A stretch of DNA of 64,000 nt from the NCBI GenBank assembly GCA_001557505.1, contig LSAX01000006.1, positions 186,001-250,000 of the forward strand, written 5' to 3'. Positions 25,064 through 35,643 of this stretch are shown here, piece by piece; the stretch's first letter is position 1, and each line of letters starts with the position of its first letter. A program made the position numbers and the translations under genes. Below the pieces are notes generated by a model that did not search any database, had not been told where the DNA came from, and saw only the letters and a program-made list of their open reading frames with translations. The DNA is from Reticulascus tulasneorum (Eukaryota > Ascomycota > Sordariomycetes > Glomerellales > Reticulascaceae).

Positions 25064-25535
25064 TTGTCTTTTCTCACTCTTCTTCGCACTCTGTACCTCT
25101 CCGTAATAACCAACATGCCTATTTACCAGGAATACAAACTAGTACATGACATGCAGGTCCCCATCGTCGATGTCAATGCTGCGCAATAGTACATCTTCAA
25201 GATTGGACTTGGCAGTGGATCCCCCTAGAATCATGGAATGAGGAAATGCACCGAATACCACTATCTGTACGTCTGTACGGATTAGTAGCATATATGGTTA
25301 ATGCACCGCAAGCACCTCCGATTCCCACATGTGCTATTGCAGCTACGGGGCCGCTTGGCTCTGAGGACAAGACAATAACATCTCGCTTCCAGAAAAGGCA
25401 CTCTACGTTGAAATTGGAACCGCAGCGTCCAAGGCATAGGGTGCTATATACTACCTAGTAATAATTATCAATTAATCCGGGATGATAGCGCACCATACGC
25501 GACCTGTCAGGACCCCCAAAATCCTCACCAAAACC

Positions 25536-25556
25536 AAAAAAAAAAAAAAAAAAAAA
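25536..25556. repeat. Poly(A) run, 21 bases
   Basis: A homopolymer of about 21 A residues. It could be a chance tract, a length-unstable site or the tail of an old retro-inserted sequence. No LINE- or SINE-like sequence is recognisable upstream and no target duplication was found by eye. Confidence 0.85.
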
Positions 25557-26804
25557 GGTAGACTTCAGCTACGCCTGGGCTCCTGACGAGCGCTTCGCTT
25601 TCACGAAAGGCTTGCCATATTTGATGGACTGACAGCCCTCCCCTAATTCTTAGTCGTTCGGAAGCAAGCACAGGTCCCGGTTGCTATTGCACGGATTGTA
25701 CTCCGTACTCGTCCAATGTTTTGAGTATATGCCAACGCAAGCGCTCCGACCGTGCATCGCAACCGCAGTGGGATTAATGCAGCTTGTAACCGCCTGTATG
25801 TCTATCGTTAAGGCGCTGGTGGATCCGGCAGACTCAAGCAGACATCGCCAGTCTCCGTTCCTGTGCGGAGCCTGCAGTTCAGCCATGTAGAACGAGACCG
25901 AGCCACGGATCCATGCTCAGCACAAAGCCAGAGTTTGAGGTTCAGATTCAAGAGATACTCCCAACGAACACGCGATGTCAACTCTAATGTCTGTCCGCCA
26001 TGTTATGCGAGTCGATCAGACAGCCCAGCAATTCCATTCAGACGAAGTAGATTCCCTTCTAAGCCGAAAACAAGCTTGGATCGCTTGAGCACAGATCCGC
26101 TGGCCGCCCGCCAGCTGGGTGCTTTGTACCGAACTGGGGGCTCCGAGACTTTGACAGCTCAGATCAGAACTGGCCCATGTTGCAGAGGCAGAACCAAGAT
26201 TTCGACATGGCCGATGGCACATCCCGGCTGCCGAGCCCTGTCAGCCATGCCCCTGTTTCGCGATCAAAGCTCACAACACTGGTGAGGTGGTGGGCATCTA
26301 GAGGTTGGGAGCTACGCCATCAGTGGGCCACCGTTGCATTGGGTTGGGTGAGGGGTTGGAGGGGTTCGTTGAAAAGCTGGGGGATCAGACAATCCCGTGT
26401 GTGAAGCTCATGCGTAGGCCAGGGAAGATGGCAGGCTTTCTTTCCCTCCTCTTGCTTGCTCCATTTCACTTCCATGTTGCTGATCCTCCGCTATGGGACA
26501 TCGTCGCGAGAAGAACACCAGGGTTCCGTCCAATTTCGTCAAGCTTATCGCGGACGCGGGTCCGAGGGTTCGCCAGGTATGTATGAAAATAACATACGAC
26601 CGAGATCTCCAACTCCCCGGCTCGCTTTTCTGCATCGCGACCGACAAAGAGCAGTCAATTGCGGGCAAGGGATCTCGCCTACGTTGCCTGAACGTGAAGC
26701 AACTCTATTGCTAGCCTTGCTGCGCATGTAAGCCAAGGTCACCACCACCCAGTTACCTGCCCTACCCGTCTCCCTCCAAGTCTCATTCGCACTCCACCTT
26801 TTTG

Positions 26805-26806
<2 letters not shown>

Positions 26807-26836
<30 letters not shown>
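26807..26836. repeat. (AC)15 microsatellite
   Basis: Fifteen uninterrupted AC units in non-coding DNA, likely length-polymorphic between strains. Confidence 0.95.
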
Positions 26837-26838
<2 letters not shown>

Positions 26839-28405
26839 CTGGATCCCCAACCCTGAATCCTGGTCTCTACTTTGCTCTTGGAGTGTTCGTTCAACCGTCA
26901 CGACGTCAACCCTTCCCCAACTGTCAGCCCGGGTTTCCCGTCTCGGGGATTTCACATTCATGCTGCGAAACAGCCACCTACCGAGTTCAATAATGCCATT
27001 TGTCCCACATGCCTCGGCTTGTAAGTCTGGTAGCCAGCCAAAGGCTCCGCCCACCCACCAACCTAGAGGATCTGCTACCCGCCGTTGCCTCGCATGCTGT
27101 CTCCGTTGGTTGGAGGGGTGTGAGGGATTCCCTTATCCACAGTGGCTCGCTGCTTATCTTTGATATGCATCGTACTGTAAAGTGAGCCGAACGAAATCGC
27201 GAACATGCTGGTCAACACGGTGAACCCTTGCTGTCAACTGCTTCAGAGAGCTTCAGCCGTGTTCCAGCTGGCGGGGTAGCTTCCAGGTAGGTAAACAAGC
27301 GGGGCTCCCCGAGAGGGCATTTTCCCGAGCGAAGAATGGTCAACCTGTACGTGGGAGCTGTTAAATCTGTGTTAATTCCGGGGATGTAGCACTGGCATCA
27401 ATTGATATAACGGCATCTGCTATCCGCATCGGCTTTCTCTTGGCGGTGCAAAGTCTTCGGCTTTGACCACTTTCCGAGAGCGGCGGGTAGGCGGGTGTGA
27501 AGAGGTCAAGGCAATCTTGGTGTACCTGAACAAGTCATGGGATATCGGACAGATCGGGTGCGGGACCCCATGCCTCAAAACACTGATCAGTACCCAAGGT
27601 AGCTGAGGCAGTATCCTGTCGATGGCAACAATTCCATCATTTGTTTGTTGCTTTGCCTTCCAGCTCACCGCAGCCACTAGAGGCGCTTGGTTGCCAACTC
27701 GCTCAGTACCACCAGCTCGCGCACGGCAATTGGAAGCTAGGGGGGGCGCTTTGCGACGTTCTTGATTCTAAGTCTCCTGGACCTGTCAGGTGCGGCAACT
27801 GCTTCTACCTCAATTGATTTGATAACTACCTAAGCTCCTGCTTCGGCACTGCAAGCTTGGCGGCTGTCGTTTCCCTCTGAATCTGGCGGATAGATGGATG
27901 GAAGCTCGAGATTGCTTGAATATGCTTGCATGCGTGTAGGGCTGCTTCAAGACAGCATCAGATTAGCCAGAGAGGAAGGGGATCAGGGTGAATGTTTGAC
28001 CCTTCACAAGGCGCTCAATGGTGACTGCGGCGTGTGAGTACGGTTGAGGGTCATCTTGTAATCATCAGGGAAGGATTGCTCAGGGCAACTTTCGAGCATT
28101 ACAAGTAGGTACCTTAGTCAGTCGTGCGCCCCTTCAGGATGGAGGATATCTGGTTTCCAGAATAGAAAGAACACACGTTACGAGGTTCATTAAGCTCCGA
28201 GCCTTGCCCTCGCAAGACTGACTGTCCAATTCACCGTCTCTCGATCATCCATCTTTGTTTTCCTCCAGTATCGTCGTCATCATTATCATCATCATCAATC
28301 CCCTTTATCACCCTCTCAAGCTTTGCCGTTTTGCCTGCTTATGCACATCTTGCTTCTTGGTATACGTGTCTATTATCCGCTGAAAAAAAGACTGTCACGG
28401 TCAAG

Positions 28406-29863
28406 ATGGTCGTTCCACCTTATCTACTAAGATCCATCGCCGAGTCTCCGTTGAATCCTGACAACATCAGAGAAGCGGCACGGCAAAGTCTTGTTCAAAC
28501 TGAGCAGTACCTGGCCTACCGTGCGAAACGGCTTGCTACCCTTATAGCTGCAGCAGGTGGTATGCCTCCTCCTTTGACCATCAGTAGTGTGTTGATATTA
28601 ACAATCATATAGATGATGGAACTCGCCCAAATGTCGACTTGGACGGCAAGGCCATGTCCGACTGGCTGAAGAAGCAGATCCGTGAAGTCACAGAGCTACG
28701 AGTCCATGCTCTGCATGACATGGTGTCGGGCCCTGGGAGTGAACCAGCACGTGAATCCCAGGATGAACCTCAGGAGGATCCCGAGGACAGACCCAAGGAT
28801 GAGCCCGAGGATGAACCAAAGGACGAAATTGTTCTTCGCTCCGTATTTGATGCCAAGCATACCGAAGACGAAACCAAGCTCCCAGGCAGCATCGTCCGCC
28901 GTGAGACTGACAAGCCGGTCAAGGACGAGGCTGTCAATGAAACATTCGACAACGTTGGCCAAGTCCTCGACATGTACAAGACCCATTTCAGGTGGAACTC
29001 TCTCGACAATGAGGGAATGCCCGTCATTAGCTCCGTACACTTCGGCAAGAAGTACGAGAACGCATGTACGTGCTGCCATCACTCAATGGAACACCTGCTA
29101 ACTCTCCTCTTCCAGTCTGGGATCCGGAGAAGCTGCAGATGGTCTTCGGAGATGGCGGTGAATTCTTGAACAATTTCACTGGTTGCATTGATGTCATCGG
29201 GCATAAGATGACGCATGCAGTAACAGAGCAAACCAGTCCCTTGAACTACGTCGGTCAGAGTGGTGCTCTAAATGAGCACGTTTCTGATGTCTTTGGCATT
29301 ATGGTCAAGCAAATTGCCGAAAGCGAGGACGCCGAACAGGCTGACTGGCTTATTGGCGAAGCATGCATCATGCCAGGTATCAAGGGGATTGCTCTCCGAA
29401 GCATGAAAGCCCCAGGAACCGCCTATGATGATCCAAAGCTCGTGAGTTCATCTACCTCATACCCGCAGCTCCGGTTGCTAATCAAAACACTACGCAGGGC
29501 AAAGATCCCCAGCCAGACCACTTCGACAACTACGTCCCAACATTTGAGGACAACGGCGGCGTTCACATCTACTCTGGTATACCCAACAAAGCCTTCTACC
29601 TGGTCGCCAAGGAGTTTGGTGGCAACTCGTGGGAAAAAGCAGGGCAGATATGGTGGAAGGCGATGAACTCCGACAAGATCAAAGCCAACTGCACGTTCCA
29701 CCAATTTGCTGACCTCACCGTCACCGTCGCGAAGGAGGTTTACGACGAGGAGGCAAGCAGGGTGGTACGAAGTGCCTGGGATGCAGTTGGAGTCAAGGAA
29801 AATGGCGAGAAACAAGACCCAGATGACAAAATCCCCAAGATTCCTGGATGCAATCCCATGTAG
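28406..29863 (+). CDS. M4 (protealysin/thermolysin-type) metalloprotease homologue with altered HExxH
   Basis: A member of peptidase family M4, of the short protealysin-like type. Four exons (28406-28559, 28613-29065, 29116-29441, 29498-29863) encode 432 residues. The N-terminus VVPPYLLRSIAES matches the protealysin-type propeptide, and no signal peptide is seen. An acidic Pro-rich linker (28762-28827) precedes the catalytic domain, which shows WDPEKLQMVFGDG, the zinc motif region DVIGHKMTHAVT, QSGALNEHVSDVFG with the third zinc ligand Glu, and NGGVHIYSGIPNKAFY with the transition-state His. The catalytic Glu of HExxH is replaced by Lys (AAG at 29205-29207), so the encoded protein should be proteolytically dead unless this is a sequence error. 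MVFGDG is also one residue shorter than usual. All else is intact, with no stop or frameshift. The start ATG follows GTCAAG, a good context. Family certain; activity doubtful. Confidence 0.9.
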
Positions 29864-30233
29864 GGATCCACGGGTGATCTGGTTTGAAGAAGAGAGGTGC
29901 ACCTAGAATAATCTTAGTATGCTATGCGAATAGTCACTCCTGGGAAACTCTAATACAAGAATTATAGCTCTCTAAGGTGCCTTAGCCTGGTATGGGGAAT
30001 ATTTATGCCCAGGCCGTCGTGACGTGCCAGCCTGCGATGGAGGTCGAGGTCGCTGAGGAGGAAGGAGGAAGCCACTCATGTTCCCAAACCGCATGTAATA
30101 TACGTATTTTATCCTCGTCTCCTCCTTGCTTTACACCATGTTCAATCCCAAGTCACATTCGCTGATCGATCCGCCACGCTAGATCTTCATTCTTGAATTG
30201 CCCGGCTGTTTCAGACCAAGATCAACCACCGCG
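29864..30233. other. Intergenic, M4 homologue to Sec63-module gene
   Basis: A 370-bp tandem spacer. It includes a CTAAGG-TG-CCTTAG inverted repeat at 29972-29985 about 110 bp after the M4 stop codon. No gene seen. Confidence 0.5.
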
Positions 30234-31283
30234 ATGGCCACTCAACAGCCACAATCTAGCACTTCCCAAGAAGCCAGACTCTCGAAACCCTCGCGGCCTA
30301 TTCCAGACGATGACCGCCAGATTATGCTCCGTCACAAGCTCGCCCTCCCAACTTTTAAGACCCTCCAATCACTCCCTGCGCACCCGCCACTCAACGAAGT
30401 CCTCCAGAAAGCTGCCTGTGCCCATGAACTCCACTGCTTCCCCATACTCGCCGCTGAGAAAGCCTTCTTCGGCGACCTCAACATCAACCACCCCAAATCC
30501 ATACTCTGGCCTATCAAAGGCCCCGTCTCCCAGCCGTGGCATAAAGTCTTCCTCCTCGCGCAGGCGGAAGCAGGCGGGTGCGAGTATCCGAACAAGTTAT
30601 CAGCTGCGGCGAGGAAAGACCTAATGGGCAGCCAGAAGTTCCGGATCCTGAAGCTTCTGTCGGTCGTGCTTCGGTGTGTGGTCGACTTGATGGGGAAGCG
30701 GGAGGATGCCGTTGGGGTTCGACATGCCTTGATCATACTGAGGAGTGTCTCTGCTTGCAGCTGGGAGGGTTCCGGGACTGAGCTGCTGCAGATCCCGGGG
30801 ATTGGGAGGAAGAATATGGAGAAGTTAATGAGGGGAAAGGAAGGCATCTCAACGGTTCGAGAGCTGGCAAGGCTGGATTTCTTCGATATCGAGAGACGCA
30901 TGTCGAGGAATCCCCCATTCGGACATGAGCTCTTGGTCAAGCTGAGAAACTTTCCCATCTTAACGCTGGACATTGGCATTGCGAGACGAAACGGCCAGCA
31001 CTGGCCTAACGGAACAGAAGTCAAGACTGTGAGAGCAGTGTTGGGATGTGTGAACAAGGACGTCCCGGCCTGGAACGGTAAGGTGGCGTGGGTCACCTTT
31101 GTAGCAGAGAGAAGGGACGGGAAGCTGGTTTTCTTCTCCAGGACGAGCGTGAAGAGGCTGATGGACGGGTATGAGATCATATTCAATGTTGAGCTGAAGG
31201 ATGGCGAGACTTTAGTGGCCTGGGTTAGCTGCGAGGAGATTGTGGGAACCTTGGTCCAGAAGACGGTGACTGCTGGGCCCTAG
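30234..31283 (+). CDS. Stand-alone Sec63 domain of Mer3/HFM1 type, without helicase
   Basis: An intronless frame of 349 residues that aligns, by my recollection of the family, with the C-terminal winged-helix/Sec63 part of the meiotic helicase Mer3/HFM1. Signs are MLRHKLALPTFKTLQSLPAH (family form: MARYYLKFETMK...SLP), AEAGGCEYP, LIRCIVD-like LRCVVDLMGKREDAVGVRHA, the helix-hairpin-helix LLQIPGIGRKNMEKLM, RNPPFGHELLVKLRNFP and the beta-rich end KVAWVTFVAERRDGKLVFFS. There are no DExD/H or helicase motifs, and the upstream gene is an unrelated protease, so the helicase half is absent. The ATG at 30234 (ACCGCGATGG) is preferred over an in-frame ATG at 30198. It may be a functional domain-only paralogue, or a duplicated fragment kept open by chance; the 350-codon intact frame favours function. 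Confidence 0.72.
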   Translation: MATQQPQSSTSQEARLSKPSRPIPDDDRQIMLRHKLALPTFKTLQSLPAHPPLNEVLQKAACAHELHCFPILAAEKAFFGDLNINHPKSILWPIKGPVSQPWHKVFLLAQAEAGGCEYPNKLSAAARKDLMGSQKFRILKLLSVVLRCVVDLMGKREDAVGVRHALIILRSVSACSWEGSGTELLQIPGIGRKNMEKLMRGKEGISTVRELARLDFFDIERRMSRNPPFGHELLVKLRNFPILTLDIGIARRNGQHWPNGTEVKTVRAVLGCVNKDVPAWNGKVAWVTFVAERRDGKLVFFSRTSVKRLMDGYEIIFNVELKDGETLVAWVSCEEIVGTLVQKTVTAGP

Positions 31284-31659
31284 AGAGCGGTTAGGACTGA
31301 GAGGGCGCAGATCTTGCTGGGTAATTTGTTGGCTGAAGCTGTGAGAGATAGGGGAGGAATCTCGTGGGAGATTGGCCAAAAGTCTGGTCTGATTTGTTGT
31401 TGCTGCGCACATATTCATCGGCAATCGACGGATGATGATATGAACAATGCAATGCTGCCTTTATTTCCTGAGATCCGGGGTCAATATACAATGCACCGTC
31501 GCCTCGCCCCATGGCTGACTGGGTATCACTCTTAATGCTCCACATGATCCATGATCCGATCCATCACACTACCCAATATGTACCTTTTCCACTTTGTTTT
31601 ACCTCCGTCCCCTTTCCCATCCGAATTTGCCTTTGAATTTCTCCCGTGCGAGACATAGT
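31284..31659. other. Intergenic between convergent genes
   Basis: 376 bp containing two 3' ends. No gene or notable repeat seen. Confidence 0.5.
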
Positions 31660-33321
31660 CTAATCATCGCGGTTCTTCCCTCTCGACGACGGCACCCGCA
31701 CATGGTGTAGCATCGGCGACGACGGCCGCGACGTCGATAAGCCCACCGCTTTGACGGACTCCATCGGGTCCAGATTCAGCTTCGAGTCGTCTGTCGACTG
31801 AGGCGTATACGCCGGGTCAACCATGGATTTCTCGTAGCTGGCTATGGTGATTGGCGGGGGACGCCCACGTCGGTCCGGTATGCTGTAGAGATAGGTCGCT
31901 AACAAGACCAGGGACGTGCCGAAGAGGAACTGAACTGGTTAGCACCTCACAGAGAATCGGAGAAAAAGAGTGCATACCGTCCATGTGACTGAAAAGTCAA
32001 AGAACCAGACACTGAACAAAAAGCTAATGACGATGCTGATGCTGGCCGCAAAATTCTTGGCAATATTGTCGGCGTAGTTGATGCACAACGAGGTCAGTAC
32101 GCCACCCAAGGCCTGGAAGATGATGGCTGTCCAGACAACCCAATTGTACCCGTCGAAGAAGCCATGCTTGGCAATGTCCTCGCCGTCCTTGAAGATTACT
32201 CCGACAAACAAGGCAGGGAACAGCGAGTAGAAGGAGAGCTGGATATTTCGAGTCCACATCGAAACTGGAGTTGGTGATTCCTTCAGCATCATCTCGAAGT
32301 AGACACCAGCCAGTCCCGACACGGCGGCGGCGATCAGAACAGCTGTCAAGCCGATTGAGTAGTTCATGATGGGCGCATAGTCCTGGTCTTCCTGAATCCC
32401 CTGGTAGGTGGCCGATCGTTTCGTCAGCTCCCCTGCTAGGCCTATCACGCCTCGCTTGGTCAATTCTCGGGCTACATCAGCCACTTCGCCTGCTGCCTGC
32501 CCGAGCTCGTGAACGGACCGGGGGAAGAAGTTGTCATTTGTGTCGTGAAGGAGCATGCCCTCTTCGGTTTTAACGTCGGACTGCGGCAGAGACACGACGG
32601 AGACACCAATTGTAAGGACGATGAGAGATATCCATCGTTTCAAGCCCAGAGATCGTCGTAGCATCGTTACAGAAAAGACTGCTGTCGTTAGGATCTGCTA
32701 GTTGTTAAAACATACTCCCGTCCCAGTCCAATGCTTCCCCAGCTCGCCAGGACGCCACTGACCTTGAATTGGTACAAAATCTGGAAATGCACAGGATCCA
32801 AGTTTCCTACAGCCACATATTGCAAGGTATTCTGAAGCGTGTAAAGGGTAGCCGGAATAGCCAACTTCCAGCCATCGCCCGAAAAGACGGAATTGTATAT
32901 CTGCTCAAAGATTACGGTAGCGGGGGTTGACGGCGCCAATGTCCGCGAAACCTCCGCAATGGCAAACGTAAGACATATCGCCAGTTTAATCACCTCATTT
33001 AGAAAGACGGCTGTGGATGTAAAGTAACGGTGGTCGCCTGACGGAGGCATAATTCGGGAGTAGTGCATGATCTGCCGTAGTTTGGTCAGTGACAGAGTCC
33101 CGCGCACAAGAGCTTTGCGGAAAGCATAGGAGTAGGCGACGTACGAGTATTAATGCCGAGTTTTGGAAGGTCAACTGCAAGAAGGGATGGTGTTAGAGAG
33201 AAATCCTGTACAACTTCGCGCAGGGTCTGGCGCATACCGTGATTAGAGAGACCTGCTTCATGGGCATGCCCAAGAAAGTCGGACCCCCCATCGGCTGCGG
33301 GGCAGCGTCGAGGAGAGCCAT
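31660..33321 (-). CDS. UDP-galactose-type nucleotide-sugar transporter (SLC35A family)
   Basis: A Golgi membrane antiporter exchanging nucleotide sugar for nucleoside monophosphate. Five exons (33321-33238, 33174-33145, 33071-32763, 32694-31978, 31929-31660) give 469 residues; exon 2 is only 30 nt but is required for the conserved LTFQNSALIL-IMHYSR block of TM1. Other family signatures are FTSTAVFLNEVIKLAICL, YTLQNTLQYVAVGNLDP, QILYQFK-ILTTAVFSVTMLRRSL, VYFEMMLKESPTPVSMWTRN and LGGVLTSLCINYADNIAKNFAAS. About ten membrane segments are expected. A luminal loop of roughly 75 residues (SLPQSDVKTEEG onward) is longer than in animal homologues, and the C-terminal tail of about 65 residues is Ser/Pro-rich and cytosolic. 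The substrate (UDP-Gal or a related sugar such as UDP-GlcNAc) cannot be decided from sequence alone. Confidence 0.9.
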
Positions 33322-35643
33322 TGTGAGTAGAGGGGGAATCGCCAGTCGGAGCCGAAGCAATGGCTGGTATCCTGATGTTCAGAGGTAAATGTGTGATCCA
33401 AGAAGGTGGCTCAATTCGCTGTTCGTTGGGGGAGGGAAGAAAATTGTGGCTTGCAATCGAAAGCCGAAGATGTTGCCAAGTCGCACACGCTTTCCTGGAG
33501 CAAAAGAAAAATCCTAAAAGGGGGGGAGGTGGTCGCGTTTCTTATGCCGCGCTTGGTAATTAAGAACCCTGAACTGACGCAGGTCCCGTCCACTTTTTTT
33601 TTAATTTTGGTGTTCCCCTAACAGGTAATGTTAAGATGGTGGTTAACGCCCCCTGACGTATGCGCCGCGGCCGTGGGAATCAAGCTAAATCGCGCGTCTG
33701 AAGCTGGAGGATGTACTCGCAAACGGGTATGGGTAGTTGACGACGGTAGAATTGGTTGTTTCTGGCGGAGCAGATAGCTTCAGGAGTAGTGGCCGTGAAC
33801 AGGTGGTGATATTCGTTGGAACTGGGTAGCTGGATTGGGGGTTTTGTGTTTTTCCCTTCTTGGGGTGGGTGGGTTTTGTTTCCCCTTGGTGCCCAGCCCT
33901 CCAAATCCAGAACTTTTTGGTGACGTGACTTGACGACGTTGCACTGTTTCCCCTCATTCGAATTCATTCATTCATTCAACTAAGTTATCCAAGACAGGGC
34001 AGAATCTGGTTGCGCTGGACAAGGGGGAGAGGGACGGGGCCCCCCCGGAGAGTGTGGAGATGGGGCGCAGATCTGTCGCGCATCTGGCTTAACATGAAAT
34101 TTCGGGAAGCCTGCCCGATCCAGGACCTGAGCTGAGCCCGACCTTGGGCCCGAGGCGATGGAGCCTGCGCTGAGGTTGCAGCAGTGTGCGTGTGTGTCCA
34201 CAGATGGGCGGCGAAATCACGGATCTGATTTGTGGCTCTCTCTTGTTGATGATGGGACGATTTTTGCAGTGAAAGCACACCGTACTGGGGAGGGAAATCT
34301 GTCAAGAGACTCATTAGCTAAGAGTGAGGGAGGAATGTAGATCCCTCCGAGTCCTCCGACAAGATTCTAGTTGGATCGATCTGGGGAGGATATACCCACC
34401 CTCAGCAGCAGTCTCTTCCCTACCTACTGTGAAGTACACTCCTGGATCGCGTTCTTCTTTCGATTAAATATTTTGTTCTTCCATTTACCCTTCCTTTCTT
34501 CCCACCCGTTCAATGAGGATTCCCATGACCTTTTAAAGCCCTCCCTCTGATCCCAAGATCCCGCACACACAGGAGCGACCTGCCCTTACCCCATGTCGAA
34601 TCATGGCGTCAGAGGCTTGACCGATTCATGACCCTAGGCTGCCTGAAATGAATAACTATCCACACTTGGCCGCGCTGGCTCCATATCCCGCATTCCCAGC
34701 ACCCAGATCTCCCATGAGACAAGCGAACAACAACCATCCCACTCACTGGGGATGTACATATGTACACCGTTTCTGCGAGACAACCCGCCAACATGGCCCA
34801 ACCATCTTGCAAGAAGGCAGAGGAAAAAATACCAATCGATAGACCGCCGGCTGCGTCGCTCCCGTCCTGGACACCTCCAACGTGGCTGTACCACATGCCA
34901 CACATGCCACACATTTCCCCAGAGTGGCGCCACTAAGAACGTAGAATAGGGTAGTGCCAGTCTGCCGCATGACCCGCTAAGGCACCTAAGTAAATAGTTT
35001 AATTGACCGCCTTTGCGGAGAGGGTTGTGAGCCATAGCATCACGCGAGCCATGGAGCAGCACCTCCGGGCGGATGCTGGGCCAGGATATTCTGACAGCTT
35101 TCCTGCTACCCCGATCGCATCCGAGCTCGAAAGATTTTTTTCTTGCGGATGCCACTATCGCCTATTTTCATTGGCGGGCAGGCAGGCGGGCTTCTATCAT
35201 TTGGATCAGATGCCACCCGTCTGGGCTGACTCGCGGGGCAGTCGTCTGCTACCCCATGTACTACCTTGGGTATGTAGGAATGTTTAACTGCCCTGCATAT
35301 GCACCCAAGTCAAACCTCTTACACATGATCACTTCTCCTCTAGACAGGCAAGCAGCCCTCTGTTAGATCCATCAAGAGTTCAATAAGCTGTGGCTCGGAA
35401 TCACAACGTAATGTAATCGGTCGGATGCACGGATGTGTGCTCAGCCTCTTTACAGAGTTGATTCCAACTCTATAGGTATCTATGTACAGGGAGAAAACAG
35501 AGGCACTCGATGCCTCAAACAGCAGAACAGATTTGTATATACAAGAGTAATTGGGGCCTGCCCATGCTGGCCTTGCCAGGGACATGTTCCCGCATCTCAC
35601 CTCAGCAAGTGATTGCCGCCTTCTTTTGGGTTCCTCATCGCAC
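33322..35643. other. Intergenic, 2.3 kb
   Basis: Contains the nucleotide-sugar transporter promoter and the 3' region of the pectate lyase gene. G-rich and C-rich runs occur near 34030-34060, and a TCATTCATTCATTC microrepeat near 33963. A CTAAGG-CACCTAAG element lies at 34977-34990. No coding region recognised. Confidence 0.5.

Larger units (their letters stand above)
21427..28405. other. 7-kb gene-poor block with simple repeats
   Basis: No reading frame in six frames looks like a real gene; the longest (about 150-170 codons) have shadow-like, low-information composition. The block holds a (TACC)n tract, a (CT)n tract, a 21-A run, a (CA)15 microsatellite and several GTACGTAC or TAGCTACC-type palindromes. 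A non-coding RNA or a small multi-exon gene cannot be excluded without transcript data. Confidence 0.55.

Noticed and set aside
25500..25560. Retroposon tail
   Set aside because: A 21-A run exists, but no coding or SINE-like body and no target-site duplication could be seen.
26545..27054. 169-codon minus-strand frame over the (AC)n repeat
   Set aside because: It includes the translated microsatellite (CVCVCV) and lacks any family similarity.
30332..31186. 284-codon minus-strand frame
   Set aside because: Antisense shadow of the Sec63-module gene.
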